Assembly (NCBI GenBank): GCA_963576565.1
Contig: OY755044.1
Coordinates: forward strand, 42,278,735-42,342,734
Length of the DNA stretch: 64,000 nucleotides
Reading direction: 5' to 3'
Source: Aspidapion aeneum
Lineage: Eukaryota > Arthropoda > Insecta > Coleoptera > Brentidae
Shown: positions 11,099 to 21,794 of the stretch, one piece after another
How the letters are laid out: every line of letters begins with the position of its first letter
Numbering within the stretch: position 1 is the stretch's first letter
Translations under genes and position numbers: made by a program
Notes under the pieces: model-generated
Databases searched by the model: none
What the model was told of the DNA's origin: nothing
Seen by the model: only the letters and a program-made list of their open reading frames with translations

Positions 11099-12124
11099 CT
11101 ATTCTTTACAGTCTGTACCTGTCTTATCAAATGTGACACCCAAGTATACATACTCATTGCATGGAGATATTGTTTGTCCATTTTCTAGTACTAACTCACT
11201 GGATTCGTTTCCAATACATAAGTACTGTGTCTTGTCCACGTTCATTGTTAATCCCCACTTTTGGTATTCTTCTGTTAACTTTCTCATCATATACTCCATG
11301 TCTTCTTTATCATTAGCCACAATTACTTGGTCGTCTGCAAACTGTAGTGTGTATATGGTAAATCGGTCGTTAAGTTGTATTCCCATGCCGTGCACTTTAC
11401 GTTTCCAGTTTTTTAGAGCTACTGCGATATATATCTTAAAAAGAGTTGGAGAGATACAACATCCCTGTCTTAAGCCTTTTGTTACCAGGAATTCTTTTGA
11501 AAGTCGAGTTCCAATTTTAATTTTAGATTTTGACCCTTTGTATAGTTCTTTTATCGCTTTTATGTATGTATGATTGATATTAGTTTGCTCTAACACTGTC
11601 CATAATTTTTCTACTGGAACGGTATCATATGCTTTTTGTAGGTCCACAAAGGTAACATGAGTTTCTATATTTCTGGCGCTCCTTTTCTCAATTACTTGTT
11701 TAAGACAAAAAACATTATCACTACAAGATCTGCCTGCGCGAAACCCACTTTGCTCTTCTTCTTGTTCATGAAAATCATTCTCTATTAGATCTCTAAGAAT
11801 CCTACCGTACAATCTACGTAGAGTACTGGTTACTGAAATTCCTCTGTAATTGTTGCAATCCAGCTTGTTTCCTTTTTTATGTATTGAGGATATGAATGCA
11901 ATTTTCCAATAATTAGGTACTTGATGTCCGTTTATGCATTGGTTAATAATATATGTGAGATTTTGGAGTAGTTTCTCTGATCCATATTTGAGCATTTCAG
12001 CATATATTCCTCCAGGTACGCTAGCTTTTCCGGATTTAAGCTTTTTAATATTATTCTTTATCATTTCATCTGGATGTTTACTTTTTCTTTTGTTGGGTTT
12101 TTTACTGTAGAAATGAATTTCCAT
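11099..12124 (-). pseudogene. Reverse transcriptase domain, RTE-like LINE copy A
   Basis: A 341-codon frame. In order it shows NNYRGISVTSTL (RT block 1), QSGFRAGRSCSDNVF, FVDLQKAYDTVP (first catalytic Asp), KGLRQGCCISPTLF, LQFADDQVIVANDKEDM (the catalytic FADD pair) and YVYLGVTFDK. All three catalytic aspartates are present. The frame is broken at 11099 and continues in another frame to 10932 and then 10673. An upstream 137-codon frame (12061-12474, with KKRTYLKWLSTKEQRD) is the linker region in yet another frame. It was once a polymerase that copies its own RNA at the target site and is now non-functional. Confidence 0.85.
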
Positions 12125-12595
12125 ACTTCAGAACTCTGCCTACCTCCTACGTGTGTATTTATGTCGTGGCACTTGCGCTCGAACATTTCATTTTTTTCTG
12201 TGCGTGTCAAATTTCTTAGCTGTCTACTAGATTCCCTGTAGATTTCTAGGTCTCTTTGCTCCTTAGTACTGAGCCATTTCAAGTATGTACGTTTTTTCTC
12301 TTTGACCATTTCCTGTATTTTGTCCGTCCACCACATCTTCCTGTTATTTCTATTACCTTGGTACCCAACAGCTTTGTTGCTTGCTTCCTTCAAGCTTTTT
12401 ATTATGTTTGTATATATCTCTTCAAATGGGTGATTTGTGTTTATTAATTTTTCATCTAATCGGTTCTGATACAATCTTTGAGTACTTTCGATTTCTAGAC
12501 TTGAATGTTGTATTTTTGATTGTCTTCGATGCTTCCTAGGTTTTCATTTTCTCTAATACTTTTATCCTTATTTGTTTTTTTTAAAGGGAATAATA

Positions 12596-13261
12596 TTTTT
12601 CGTTGTAACAAAGACATTATTTCTACACAAAGGTTATAAATAAATAAAAATACTAAAATATTTTGGTTTAACAATGGTAGCCATATTTAAACTTCCAAAT
12701 GTCACTAGGAAATGTCGAATAAAAACGGTGTAAGTCAGTGTCAGCTGTCCGCTATATTTTACATGTTAATTTTTTAGACAAGTTAGCGACGATTAAACCG
12801 ATGGTCAATTGTTTTAGTCAATGAGTAATTGAAAAGGGATTCTAATATATCTTGTGCTTTTTACAGTATTTAAATATTGATTTGTATTTAATACTGTAAT
12901 GTATCTACATATATAGTTTTAAGTTATTTATGTATTATTTAGCTTTGAATATTTTTGTATGTAAGTTTTTTGTCAATCATGGATTATTTCTTATGTTTTT
13001 CGAACTTTAAAACACTCCTCAGGGGTGATACTACAATTTGAGATTATTTTTAACGGGAATCCTATGACTGCACGGACTATGTTTCCAAAAAATGACATTT
13101 GGTTACAAACTTTTTATGTGGTTTTTCTTTATTTCTAAAGTTAATTTGAATTTATGTGAGATTGCACATTAGGGTGAACCAAATCTTTGCAGTTATTTGA
13201 CCTGTGAGTATTAAAAAAATACACTTAAACCGGTCGGTATTAAGTCTATAGACTTGATACT
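12596..13261. other. AT-rich stretch, nothing recognised
   Basis: No supported frame or repeat. Confidence 0.4.
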
Positions 13262-13505
13262 TAAACCCGGTCTACAATGCTGTCTTAAGGTCTCAGTAAA
13301 TACTGGTGTAAGGGGCGCAAATATAGGTATGGGAGTCAAATAAATTACATACCTTTTTTTAAAATAATAACACTATTAACTCTATTTTTGTCTCAAAGGA
13401 CGCCAGGGGCGCCAAGCGCAGAGGGGTGACGGGGGGGGGGGGGGGGGGGGTGACGGGGGGGGTCGTTCGCCCCCCCCCTGGCCCCCGTTACGACACGCCA
13501 CTGGG
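13262..13505 (-). repeat. G/C-run dispersed repeat (copy 2)
   Basis: Inverted relative to 8770-8925. It shares the AGTATTTACT block and a terminal ACGACACGCCACTGG (minus: CCAGTGGCGTGTCGT). It includes G runs of about 20 nt at 13431-13450 and C runs near 13470. Confidence 0.5.
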
Positions 13506-13676
13506 CACCGGTCGCACCCTCCTAGTTAAAGCACTGGTAAATGACAATAAAAAAAAATGAGTTAGGACAAAGATATCTCCATGTATAAGATGCAGGCATT
13601 TTAGGGAACTCTTTGTTTGAAACTCGTAGGCAATGATAGTAGTAGAAACAAATTTTGGACTTCCATTGTCTTTATT

Positions 13677-14178
13677 TATTACCTTCCTAGCCCGCGTAGC
13701 AATGGCTAAAGAAGGTATTGTTTTCGACAAAAATATATTTTTTTTGAGATAACGCCCAAAATGTGTGATTTGGGTGTATTTTATTTACTTGGCAAAATAG
13801 TCGTGACGTCTGTACGTGTGTGTGTCCCATTGAGTGTGTGTGTGTGTGTAGGTCTGTATGAGTGTGTGTCTGTGTTTGTGTTTGTATGTCTGTCCATAAG
13901 ACGATAGCTTCTAAACCGCTGAACCGATTTGCAGGATAAAATAGTGTTCGATACTGTAAAGAGCTGGTTAATTTTGGTCAAAATCCATTAATGCTAGTGA
14001 CAGTTTTTTGTCAGTTTAAAAATCGAAAATCTTAACGAAGCATCGTTCAAGCATTTTTCTTAATAATTTATGTTATTACAAAAAACTTTGTATAAACTTG
14101 CGTTTCTGAATATTTACAAAAGCTGTTTTCACTTGCAGTATATTAATGGGCTAGGAAAGTATCATGGATCCCTTTATT
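13677..14178 (-). repeat. Dispersed repeat, family C (copy 2)
   Basis: On the minus strand it starts at GGATCCATGATAC and ends CTAGGAAGGTAATAAA, with the shared GCGGTTTAGAAGCTATCG block. It contains a degenerate TG-rich microsatellite (13815-13895). Confidence 0.55.
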
Positions 14179-15485
14179 TTTTTTATTAAAGTTTATTGAA
14201 GCTGCATTTATAATGCAGAACAAAGAAGTTTTCAGTCAACCAAGCACGGACATACCAAACACATGTGAACTACTCCTTATGAAAAACAAGCGTCTAGGAT
14301 TAAAAAAAGGGACCGGCCCTCTAACCTGACTGCATATTAAGCAAGTAGTAGCCTCTAGACTGTAGAGATACTTACTAACCGGAACATGTTTAAAAATAAA
14401 TAAAGAATGGAAGTCCCAAATTTTGTTTCTACATGTTAGTCTCGTGTTTTGGATATATCCTAAAAAGTTCGTATGTTACAAATTATACGATATTCCTAGA
14501 ATAGAATGTCCTCATGATACATCTTTTAGATCCTTAAAACCTTGTGAAAACTGAAAAGTTGATTTATTTATATAAAGTATGTATTACAAAAAACATAAAA
14601 ATATTAAAGGCAGTTGTGCAGTCTTCATACAATTAAACAGAGCTTTATGCTAAACGCTCAAATTATTTTAAAACTACTAAACTATTGATTGTTAAAAGGG
14701 AAAAGGTAAGTTATTTTTGGTTGGTTTCCAAACTGAATAAAAAGCTATTCAGATGCCTGTTTTCGTTTCTGTGTTACACTTCGCAAGAGTGCCACACCTG
14801 ATTAGCCCAAAAAAATTAAAGGACGAAAAACACATACCAAACATTTTTATTATTAACATTTTTAGGGGGTAGATTCTTAAATATTGTACGAAAAGGTTCA
14901 TTCGAAAAATTGCAGAGTAAGCCTAAACTCTCACTTAAAGTGATTATCTGTGGAAGAGCGTTTAGCCGATAAAAGCTATCAACTTTCCTATAATATTTAA
15001 AAATATGCCCCCAGCCATGCACCGAAAAACATACTTAAAATTATTTAATATGTTTAATAATGTATTACTCTAAGTGTAACATATTATCTCAAAAACTACA
15101 ATAGCTATAAGAAAAACTAAAAAAGTCCTACGATTTTAGTGATATGTTTAAATAAACTATATTTTAAAAATTATATTTAAGTAGATGCTTAAATTGTCAA
15201 AATTCAATTAGGTAACACCATGTACACTTTTATTTTCTTTGCAAGTAAAGTTTAAAAAAACAGAATTATACATACATCTTTTTGTATGTGGCTTTCTCAA
15301 GTGGCTCACTCTAGAGCTGCGATGCTTAACAACGCTAACCATTTGTGTGTACATTCTTATAAGGACAACAACTCTTAAAAGTATGCAAGTAGATACTTAC
15401 CCAACTAGGCCACAATTAAGTAGAGACTTTGAGCTTCTTGTTTTTTCTGACTTATTCCTAAGATTTTGAAGCAGAGAAAACTGTA
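14179..15485. other. AT-rich stretch, nothing recognised
   Basis: Short frames such as 14816-15022 and 15239-15469 have no family resemblance. No repeat structure was found. Confidence 0.4.
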
Positions 15486-16666
15486 CAGCGTGTACCACCT
15501 TACTATGCTCTTTTTTTGAGCCTTTAAAAATGGTGTAATCAGATTTTTGCTTTACCCCGTTGATTCGCTAATACTCCCTGCGTTTGAAAAAAATTTTTTG
15601 AAAAAATTGCAATTTTAATAATTGCTTGTATCTCGCTTATTTTGCAAGATATTTTTATTCTGTAAAAACTTTTTTAGAGCAAAATAATGGCGTTGTCAAT
15701 TTTTTAAAATATTGTTTAGTTTTTGAGAAATGGTATTTATCATAAAAGAATTAAATTTAAGGTTTAAAAAAATAATATTTAATATTTTTAACAAAATATT
15801 AGTCCGAATCTGGAAATTTCTAACGTAAATCAAAAATAAAAATTGCAAAACACACTAAATGAACGATTTTTAGTTTATCTTTTTTGAAAAATTAATTAAA
15901 AGATTTATAAATAAGGTAAAAAATGTTAAAAAGTAACAAAATATCATAATATTTATTTGATGGTAGCACAGCAACTCATGAAATTTAATTCAACTTGGAA
16001 AAACAAAAGCTTGAAACCGAACTTAAAATTATTCTAAAATGGCTAAAAATCGACCATTTCCAGATTTTGAAAAATGTGATATAATTTTATTTTTGTCGTA
16101 GACTTTTTCTCAAACAAATCTTTAAATTAACGTAAAACCATTTTAATTTGCCAAGTATCAAAACAGTTAAACTAAAAATCGTTCAACCAGCAATTTTTAA
16201 TTTATGTTTATGTTGGAAATGTCCAGGTTCGGTTCGGTAGTAGTAAATATAAAATATTTTTTTTAACCTGAAAACAAAAAAAAAATTATTTTTTATTACT
16301 TTGTGATAATAATAGCACAATACCAATCAAAACAGTAATAAAAAAATCCAGTTCCGTATTTAATTTTTTTATGATAAATACAAGATGTCAAGAACTAAAC
16401 AATAATTTAAAAAATTGACAATGTCATTATTTTCTTCTAAAAAAGGTTTTTACAGAATAAAAATATCTTGCAAAATGAGTGAGATATAACGGATAATTAA
16501 AAATGCAATTTTTAAAAAAACTCCCTGTAGTAGCGAAATTACGGGGTATACCAAAAATCTGACTACACCATTTTTAAGGGCTCAAAAAAACAGCATGGTA
16601 ACGTGCAATGAGAAAATCGATATCTATATAATATATAATATTTCCTATCGAAAATGGGACACGCTG
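15486..16666. mobile_element. 1.18 kb palindromic (foldback-type) element, TA-flanked
   Basis: The left end is TA|CAGCGTGTACCA and the right end TGGGACACGCTG|TA. The two halves are imperfect inverted copies over roughly 420-550 nt. Examples are AAAAATGGTGTAATCAGATT on the left against its near-complement at about 16555-16580, and TATCTCGCTTATTTTGCAAG against its near-complement at about 16465-16490. No coding frame is present. The TA duplication and CAG...CTG ends fit a Tc1/mariner- or pogo-mobilised non-autonomous element. Confidence 0.75.
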
Positions 16667-17318
16667 TATATTTTTGATAAAAAATCGACTCAAGCACGCT
16701 TTAAAAAGGGTAAATTCTGAAAGCCAGTTATTTGGCTTCTTAAACTGTGTTGACTAACATGATGATTTAGTTTTAATACTTATGAATAACCGAGAATACC
16801 TAAACAAATGAACCGCATTTTAATTACTATTGAAGAAGTTTAAACAAGTTGCTAAATTTAGTTATTTGTACCGTATAAACAACTTGATTAAATACATACT
16901 TATGCAACTATACTCTGTCCTAATAAAGTTTTAGTTCGCACAAGTAATTTAAGTTAGTATAACTTAGGGGAAGTCCGGGCAAAGTGAATACCCCGGGCAA
17001 AGCGAATTCTCTCCACTGCTACCGAACGATGAGCTCACGGTTTGTCTCATATTAACACCTAAGCTCAGTCACCGCATCTCAGTTCCAGGCAAACATTTGC
17101 TTAAGCGATCACGTAGCTTGTGTAAAACGTTAAAGTGTGTTATTCCGCAAAATAGATTGATTTCGCAAGGTAGGTGTTTTGCAAATAATCATAACGCTAT
17201 TTAATTGGCAACTTTAGGTTTTTTACATTGCTAATCTATACCTAAGTAGCTCTATTTTCTGTGTATATAATTTGGATTGAAGTGGCTATTTTAATATATT
17301 CTCAAAAATGGTTACGTC

Positions 17319-17382
17319 GGGCAAAGTGAATAGGGCAAAGTGAATAGGGCAAAGTGAATACTATATTCGCTTTGCCCGGTCG
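17319..17382. repeat. Internal GGGCAAAGTGAATA repeats of the pogo-like element
   Basis: Three direct copies of GGGCAAAGTGAATA are followed by an inverted one (TATTCGCTTTGCCC). The same word forms part of both TIRs (16979, 18452) and recurs near 16994 and 18270. These may be transposase-binding sites, by analogy with subterminal repeats of other DNA transposons. Confidence 0.55.
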
Positions 17383-17429
17383 TTTTAATATTTTACGTTA
17401 ACTTTAATAACAGATACATTTTATTACAG

Positions 17430-17597
17430 ATGCTCAACAAATACAAAAGAAGGACAAAACAGGGCAGTAAAGATGTGATGCAGACAGCCATAGATCTGTG
17501 CAAAAGTGACGAATCGATCAAAGAAACAGCCAAAAAGTACGCGTTACCTTATGCAACTTTACATAGGCACCTAAAAAGTGACACTGCGTCTCCATAA
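17430..17597 (+). pseudogene. psq-type helix-turn-helix of the pogo-like transposase
   Basis: From the ATG at 17430 the frame reads MLNKYKRRTKQGSKDVMQTA and includes SIKETAKKYALPYATLHRHL. This matches the N-terminal HTH_psq pattern (YKRKT...A...SI..AA.KY.IP..TLHR) that binds TIRs in pogo-group transposases. It stops at TAA (17595-17597). Downstream (17605-17790) a lysine/serine-rich linker is readable but lies in a different frame and has a stop. Confidence 0.75.
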
Positions 17598-17788
17598 GTA
17601 CACCAATAAAAGAAGAACAAAAAGAAAGATTTGAAAAAAACAAAGTTAAGAAAGTCACTAAGAAATTGTATAATAAATCTACGACGATTTCTCAGAAAAC
17701 TAGCAAAGAGAATAAGAACACTAAAAATAAGCCCTCCAAAAATGAAAAGGAAGCTTAGAAGCAGAGGAAAGTTGAGAAATTTAACGAT

Positions 17789-18166
17789 ATTACATGCATT
17801 TTTTGTGGTTTATTTTATTTAAATTTACACTGAAAAAGATGGCAATCCAACTGAGGATTAGATTCGATGTAATCAGTGGCGTATATAAGGGGGGGGCATG
17901 GGGGGACCGGGCCCCCCAAAAGTCAAGATGTTTTTAGATATCTTACACATATTTCATGAATACAAACATAAAAGAGTATAAAATATGACCTCATGGGGTC
18001 TCGCCCCCCCCCCCCAAACTGTCTTGGGCCCACCCCGAAACTTTTTTCTATATATGCCACTGGATGTAATGTATGTTATCAATGGTGTCACGAAGAATGT
18101 TCCGCATTTGAAGGTAGCGGAGATTACATATGTGATAATTGCTCCAATTAGATATTTTAAAAACAT
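17789..18166 (+). pseudogene. C-terminal PHD finger of the pogo-like transposase, split by a MITE
   Basis: Left of the MITE the sequence reads DITCIFCGLFYL, then (after a frameshift) TEKDGNPTED, a stop and IRCN. Right of it, VCYQWCHEEC, GSGDYICDNC and a stop. The metal-ligand spacing is Cys-x2-Cys, Cys-x2-Cys, His-x2-Cys, Cys-x2-Cys, the C4HC3 pattern of a PHD finger. One in-frame stop and one frameshift are also present. The MITE falls between the asparagine and valine codons of the third ligand pair. Confidence 0.7.
17874..18062 (+). mobile_element. hAT-type MITE with perfect 8-bp target duplication
   Basis: It is 189 bp, beginning CAGTGGCGTATATA and ending TATATATGCCACTG, flanked by GATGTAAT at 17866-17873 and 18063-18070. 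G- and C-rich blocks lie just inside the ends. The CAG...CTG termini and 8-bp duplication are diagnostic of hAT transposition. Confidence 0.9.
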
Positions 18167-18494
18167 ATTTATTTAGGTTATATAAGTTTTCAAGTTTATA
18201 GTTTTACATTTTACGTGTCTTGGCTGCATTTCCTAATCTTATACACTTTGCCCAGCTATAGAAGGGCCTGGGCAAAGTGGATACTGCTACCATTTTTTTA
18301 TTTTTTATTTTTAGCCAAACGACACAATAGTTTTGGGATAAAAATATACTACTTTAAAAACTAAATAAATAAGGACTGATTTTAGATAGTTACTTTAGTT
18401 TATTTTTTAATAACTTGTCTTCGAAATCCATACAAAACTTAAGGTATTCATTTTGCCCGGACTTCCCCTACTGTAGCTACTCAAACCGTATGCA

Positions 18495-19642
18495 GAGGCT
18501 GGCGACCTTGAGCATCACCGGAGCTTTAAGGTCTACTCCGAACATAGCCTTGAATACTATCCTAGGCCTCCCATCGCTGTCCACCTAAATAAAAATGGAA
18601 GCGATGGCAGAGGATAAGAGACGCAGAGACGCCGGCGTGTGACGAAGGAGCGGTGGATAAAAAGGACATTCGGAGATCGTGACTGTGACAGAAAAGGAGA
18701 TTCCTTTATCGACGTGCAGGCTAGGGATGCCAGAGAAGCGGTTAAGAGAGTCAAGGATATACCGTGTTTCTGAACCATACCGCCAAGGAATGTATGGAAA
18801 AAGGACGAAATTGAAATCCTTAGCGGTGCCAAGGTCTGCTATACAGACGGAAGAAGGCTAATCGATCGGAATTCGACCATTACAGGATTGTACGTAGAAA
18901 GCAAGGGTAATGGAAAAAGCTAATTGCTGGGATCCAATGATGTCTTCCATGCGAAGGTTTACGCTATACTGACGGTACAATGATAGGAACAAATTAGGAA
19001 TGAAACAGGAAAGCACAAACCAACCATGTCCGCGGGTTTGGTAAAGGAGTGCTCGGATGCACTACAGGAGTTGGCCCGGGACAAGAGAGTTAGAGCTCGT
19101 ATCGGTCACCGGACGAACTCGCCAGGCGTGAATCCTGGCAGAAGTGCGTCGATCCAGAGCCTTTAGTGGGGTTCACAACAGGGCAGATGAATTCGACCCA
19201 GAAGGATATACAAAAGAAATTGACCAACACAGGAAACATGCAAAGGTATGTGTGGCAGTCTACAGTAGGTCCCGTAGGGACTGGCTGCTCCGGAGAACAC
19301 GAAGAGAGGTAAGAGTCATAGTGGGAGATCTAACCGGACACTGCGTCCTACAAGGACATTTGGCGACGATGAGAGTGATGAAGGACGTGACTTGCGAGCG
19401 ATGTTGGGCCGAGACGAGACCTGGGCGCATTTTCTTTTATCATGTGAAGCATACAAGTAGGCAGGAAGAGCGGTATTCGAAAAGGAAGCCTCTGAGATGG
19501 AGGAACTTCTGAATCTGAGGTGGCCCGATATTCTGGCCCTTGTACAGAAGACGGCCAGATTCCTTAGCGAAGGAAGGACGCAGTAGGGGGCTTCATGTGC
19601 CTAGACGCCAGGCCTAGAGCCTACCCCACACCACTACTACTA
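18495..19642 (+). mobile_element. 5'-truncated LINE (I/LOA/R1 group) with (ACT)n tail
   Basis: It starts inside the region after the RT: RMQRLATLSITGALRSTPNI straddles the left junction. RNase H follows (CYTDGRRLID near 18838-18867), then a C-terminal part with VYSRSRRDW and a cysteine-rich segment near 19400, and the 3' end CCACACCACTACTACTACTA. It is flanked by an 18-bp duplication (18477-18494 and 19643-19660) with three transition differences. It abuts the pogo-like element. Several stops and frameshifts interrupt the frame, the longest open part being 19144-19512. Related fragments lie at 1-420, and the tail is shared with the short retroposons at 4337 and 36869. Confidence 0.75.
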
Positions 19643-19660
19643 CTACTTGAACCGTGTGCA

Positions 19661-20044
19661 CGTGCCATTAGTGTAAAGTTGATTGAGTTGATATAAGATT
19701 AATAATTGTGCGAACAAAACATGTTAGGTATAGATTACTCCTTTTAATATTTTATGATGTTTAGAAACAAAAATTCTAGGTTACATTGTCTTTATATTTT
19801 GTTTAGGAAGTAACTCTAACTCTAACTAAAACGTCGCGTTTAAGCAAGATTTTTTGGACAAATAGATAATAGGTATAAAAAAATATATATTTTATTTTAT
19901 AAAAAATTTTTAAAATTACCTCCCTGTAAAATTTAATATCCTTTTATATAATCTACATATTTTTCCAAAAGGTGGCGCCTGTAATCATAGTTCTCCTACA
20001 AGAAACGTATAAAACTATAAAAATATTAATGGTTACACAACTTA
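19661..20044. other. AT-rich stretch with a possible outer inverted repeat
   Basis: GTCGCGTTTAA plus TTTGGACAAA at 19830-19870 is mirrored by TTTGTCC..TT and TTAAACGCGAC at about 20718-20745. These may be the ends of a larger element of about 0.9 kb that contains the MITE at 20045. Confidence 0.35.
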
Positions 20045-20299
20045 ACAAGACGCTAGCCCTACCAAGTCCACTTTGGCTCCCTGACTTGGGAGATCTACCA
20101 ATATTATTTACCTCATACCTCATTAGATTTGATTAGGTTTTGTTAGGTTGGGTTTTTGAAACTTTCTATTTTCATGTGGTCAGAATCAAGTGAAAATCAT
20201 TCTGTTCATCTATTGTAATACACGAGGTAAAAAATATTGGTAGATCTGCGCATGCGGAAGTCAGGGAGCCAAAGTGGGCTTGGTAGGGCTAGCGCTTGT
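20045..20299. mobile_element. 255-bp MITE with long TIRs (about 70 bp)
   Basis: It begins ACAAGACGCTAGCCC and ends GGGCTAGCGCTTGT. The complementarity continues through CTTTGGCTCCCTGACTT and TAGATCTACCAATATT to TTTACCTC. No coding sequence is present and its class is not determined. Confidence 0.7.
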
Positions 20300-21267
20300 C
20301 ACACCTTACGAGCATTGAGCCTTCTTTGAGACGTTGAATGTGACTAAGCACTTTTCGTGGCATGTGCATTATGTTATATATTTTCTGAATTTTTTTTTAC
20401 TTTTATGTTAGTAAGGATAATAAAACAGATGCGTTGTGAAACGTTATTTAAATTCTCTAATAATTTTTATACACTAGGTAGTATAAGGTTTACACAGGTA
20501 GATGATTCTGTGCATGCATTTTCTTTAGGTTAACCATCATTTTGTTACACTGAAGTAAAGTAAAAATGATTCCATCACAAATTAAAATTTTATGACTTTT
20601 TTATCATTATCTTTCATTCTACAACTTTAGAGTGAATCTCGAACTACCTCTCTTTTAAATTTTAGCTGCTCTTTAATAAAAAATTTGCTTTGGAGGTTTT
20701 ATGTTTTATCTAGTTTTGTCCAAAGGTTTTAAACGCGACGGCTAGGACAAAACACCAACAAAACACAATGTTTGATTTTGCGTGTTTTTGTTTAATTGAA
20801 TATATGTTTTATGTATAATATATGTATTATGCCTAAGTAATTTTTGTAACGCAACATTACATTGTTTACTTAATAATTATAAATTAATTTCTTTTGTTTC
20901 AATTCAAATTTAATTTTTGAAATTTCGAATTTCGCGGGCACACATATAGTGCACTACAACGCCTAGAGCAGCGTGCGCAGCGTACCAAGAGAAAAACATG
21001 GCGTGTTCATGCCAAGTGAATTTCACTAAAATCGTGAATTTTATTATTTTCCAACAAGATAAAAGTTTTTCTTTTCTAAAGACCTAATATTGGTGATAGT
21101 GATGGTTTGGGTATTTAGTAGCTGCCATTATAACTAACCCAGGGAATCCTCGAGACTGGCTACAGGAGAGAATCAGGTTAGTGGTCCAATACAATAACTC
21201 AAAAATTAATAAATATATTTTAGCCATTTAACTGCCAACGTTCCCATTTTGAGAACACTAATTAAAA
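20300..21267. other. AT-rich stretch, nothing recognised
   Basis: A GC-richer patch at 20930-21000 precedes a 29-codon ATG frame at 20998. There is no support for a gene. Confidence 0.35.
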
Positions 21268-21360
21268 TAAATGGATCCATGACGGATCTGATACCTTATT
21301 AGCCTATTAGCACCCTTCATGTGAAGCCATGCTAAAGGAACACAAGTGAAAGGATGCAAA
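21268..21360 (+). repeat. Dispersed repeat, family C (5' fragment)
   Basis: TAAATGGATCCATGACGGAT and TATTAGCACCCTTCA match the start of the 25382 copy. The rest is missing. Confidence 0.5.
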
Positions 21361-21794
21361 ATAAGGACAAATTTTTGCAAAGTTTTTTGGTTGATACACA
21401 AAAATATTCTAGAAATTAACACTTCCTAATACAAAACGCAAATTTTCCAAAATTCTGTTCTAAGCTTCTTATCCCCTCTCGAAATTTTTTCCTGGGTACG
21501 ACCCTGAGACCTTTAATCTTTTTACGAAACAGGAAGAACCCACAACCTTAACTTCCCCGTTTATTATCTCTCCATGTAATTTTACTCAATAGCCAATTTG
21601 CAGCAGAAATCGCAGAGGTAAGTATGCATACGTTTCGTGCCACACACTGCAAGAGACCTTTAAAGAATGCCCTTTTGACACGTAATATAAGTAGGTATAT
21701 CACGTACATACATACCGACACACATCTAGAGAGAGCCGCGGCTTGTGGCCTGTAAAAAATATATATGGCTGAGTCATACGAATAAAAGAAGTGA

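Larger units (their letters stand above)
10673..12595 (-). mobile_element. RTE-like LINE, copy A (5'-truncated)
   Basis: A non-LTR retrotransposon on the minus strand. It retains the linker upstream of the reverse transcriptase (from about 12590), the RT domain and the C-terminal region, which ends near 10673 with QVLEWQPIGRRKRGRPKLEW. The endonuclease domain is missing. The same family gives copy B (45866-47368) and a short 3' copy (50687-51100). The family assignment rests on the RT wording and the WYGHVQRM...GRRKRGRPK tail, which I associate with RTE-type endonuclease-reverse transcriptases. Confidence 0.8.
16967..18468 (+). mobile_element. pogo-like DNA transposon, internally deleted, with TIRs
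   Basis: The ends are GGGGAAGTCCGGGCAAAGTG... and the complement ...TTTGCCCGGACTTCCCC, with one mismatch over 26 bp, flanked by TA at 16965-66 and 18469-70. The interior has a psq-type HTH frame (17430-17597), a lysine-rich linker, and a C-terminal PHD finger. The catalytic DDE domain between them is absent. The PHD region is split by a hAT MITE (17874-18062). HTH plus DDE plus optional C-terminal zinc finger is a known pogo-group layout. The GGGCAAAGTGAATA motif of the TIR recurs inside. Confidence 0.8.

Noticed and set aside
10935..11573. 212-codon plus-strand frame
   Set aside because: Antisense shadow of the RTE reverse transcriptase. The minus-strand frame carries all RT motifs. The same applies to 46387-46953.
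19800..19830. TAACTC repeats as telomere-like sequence
   Set aside because: Only two or three units, and not the insect TTAGG type.
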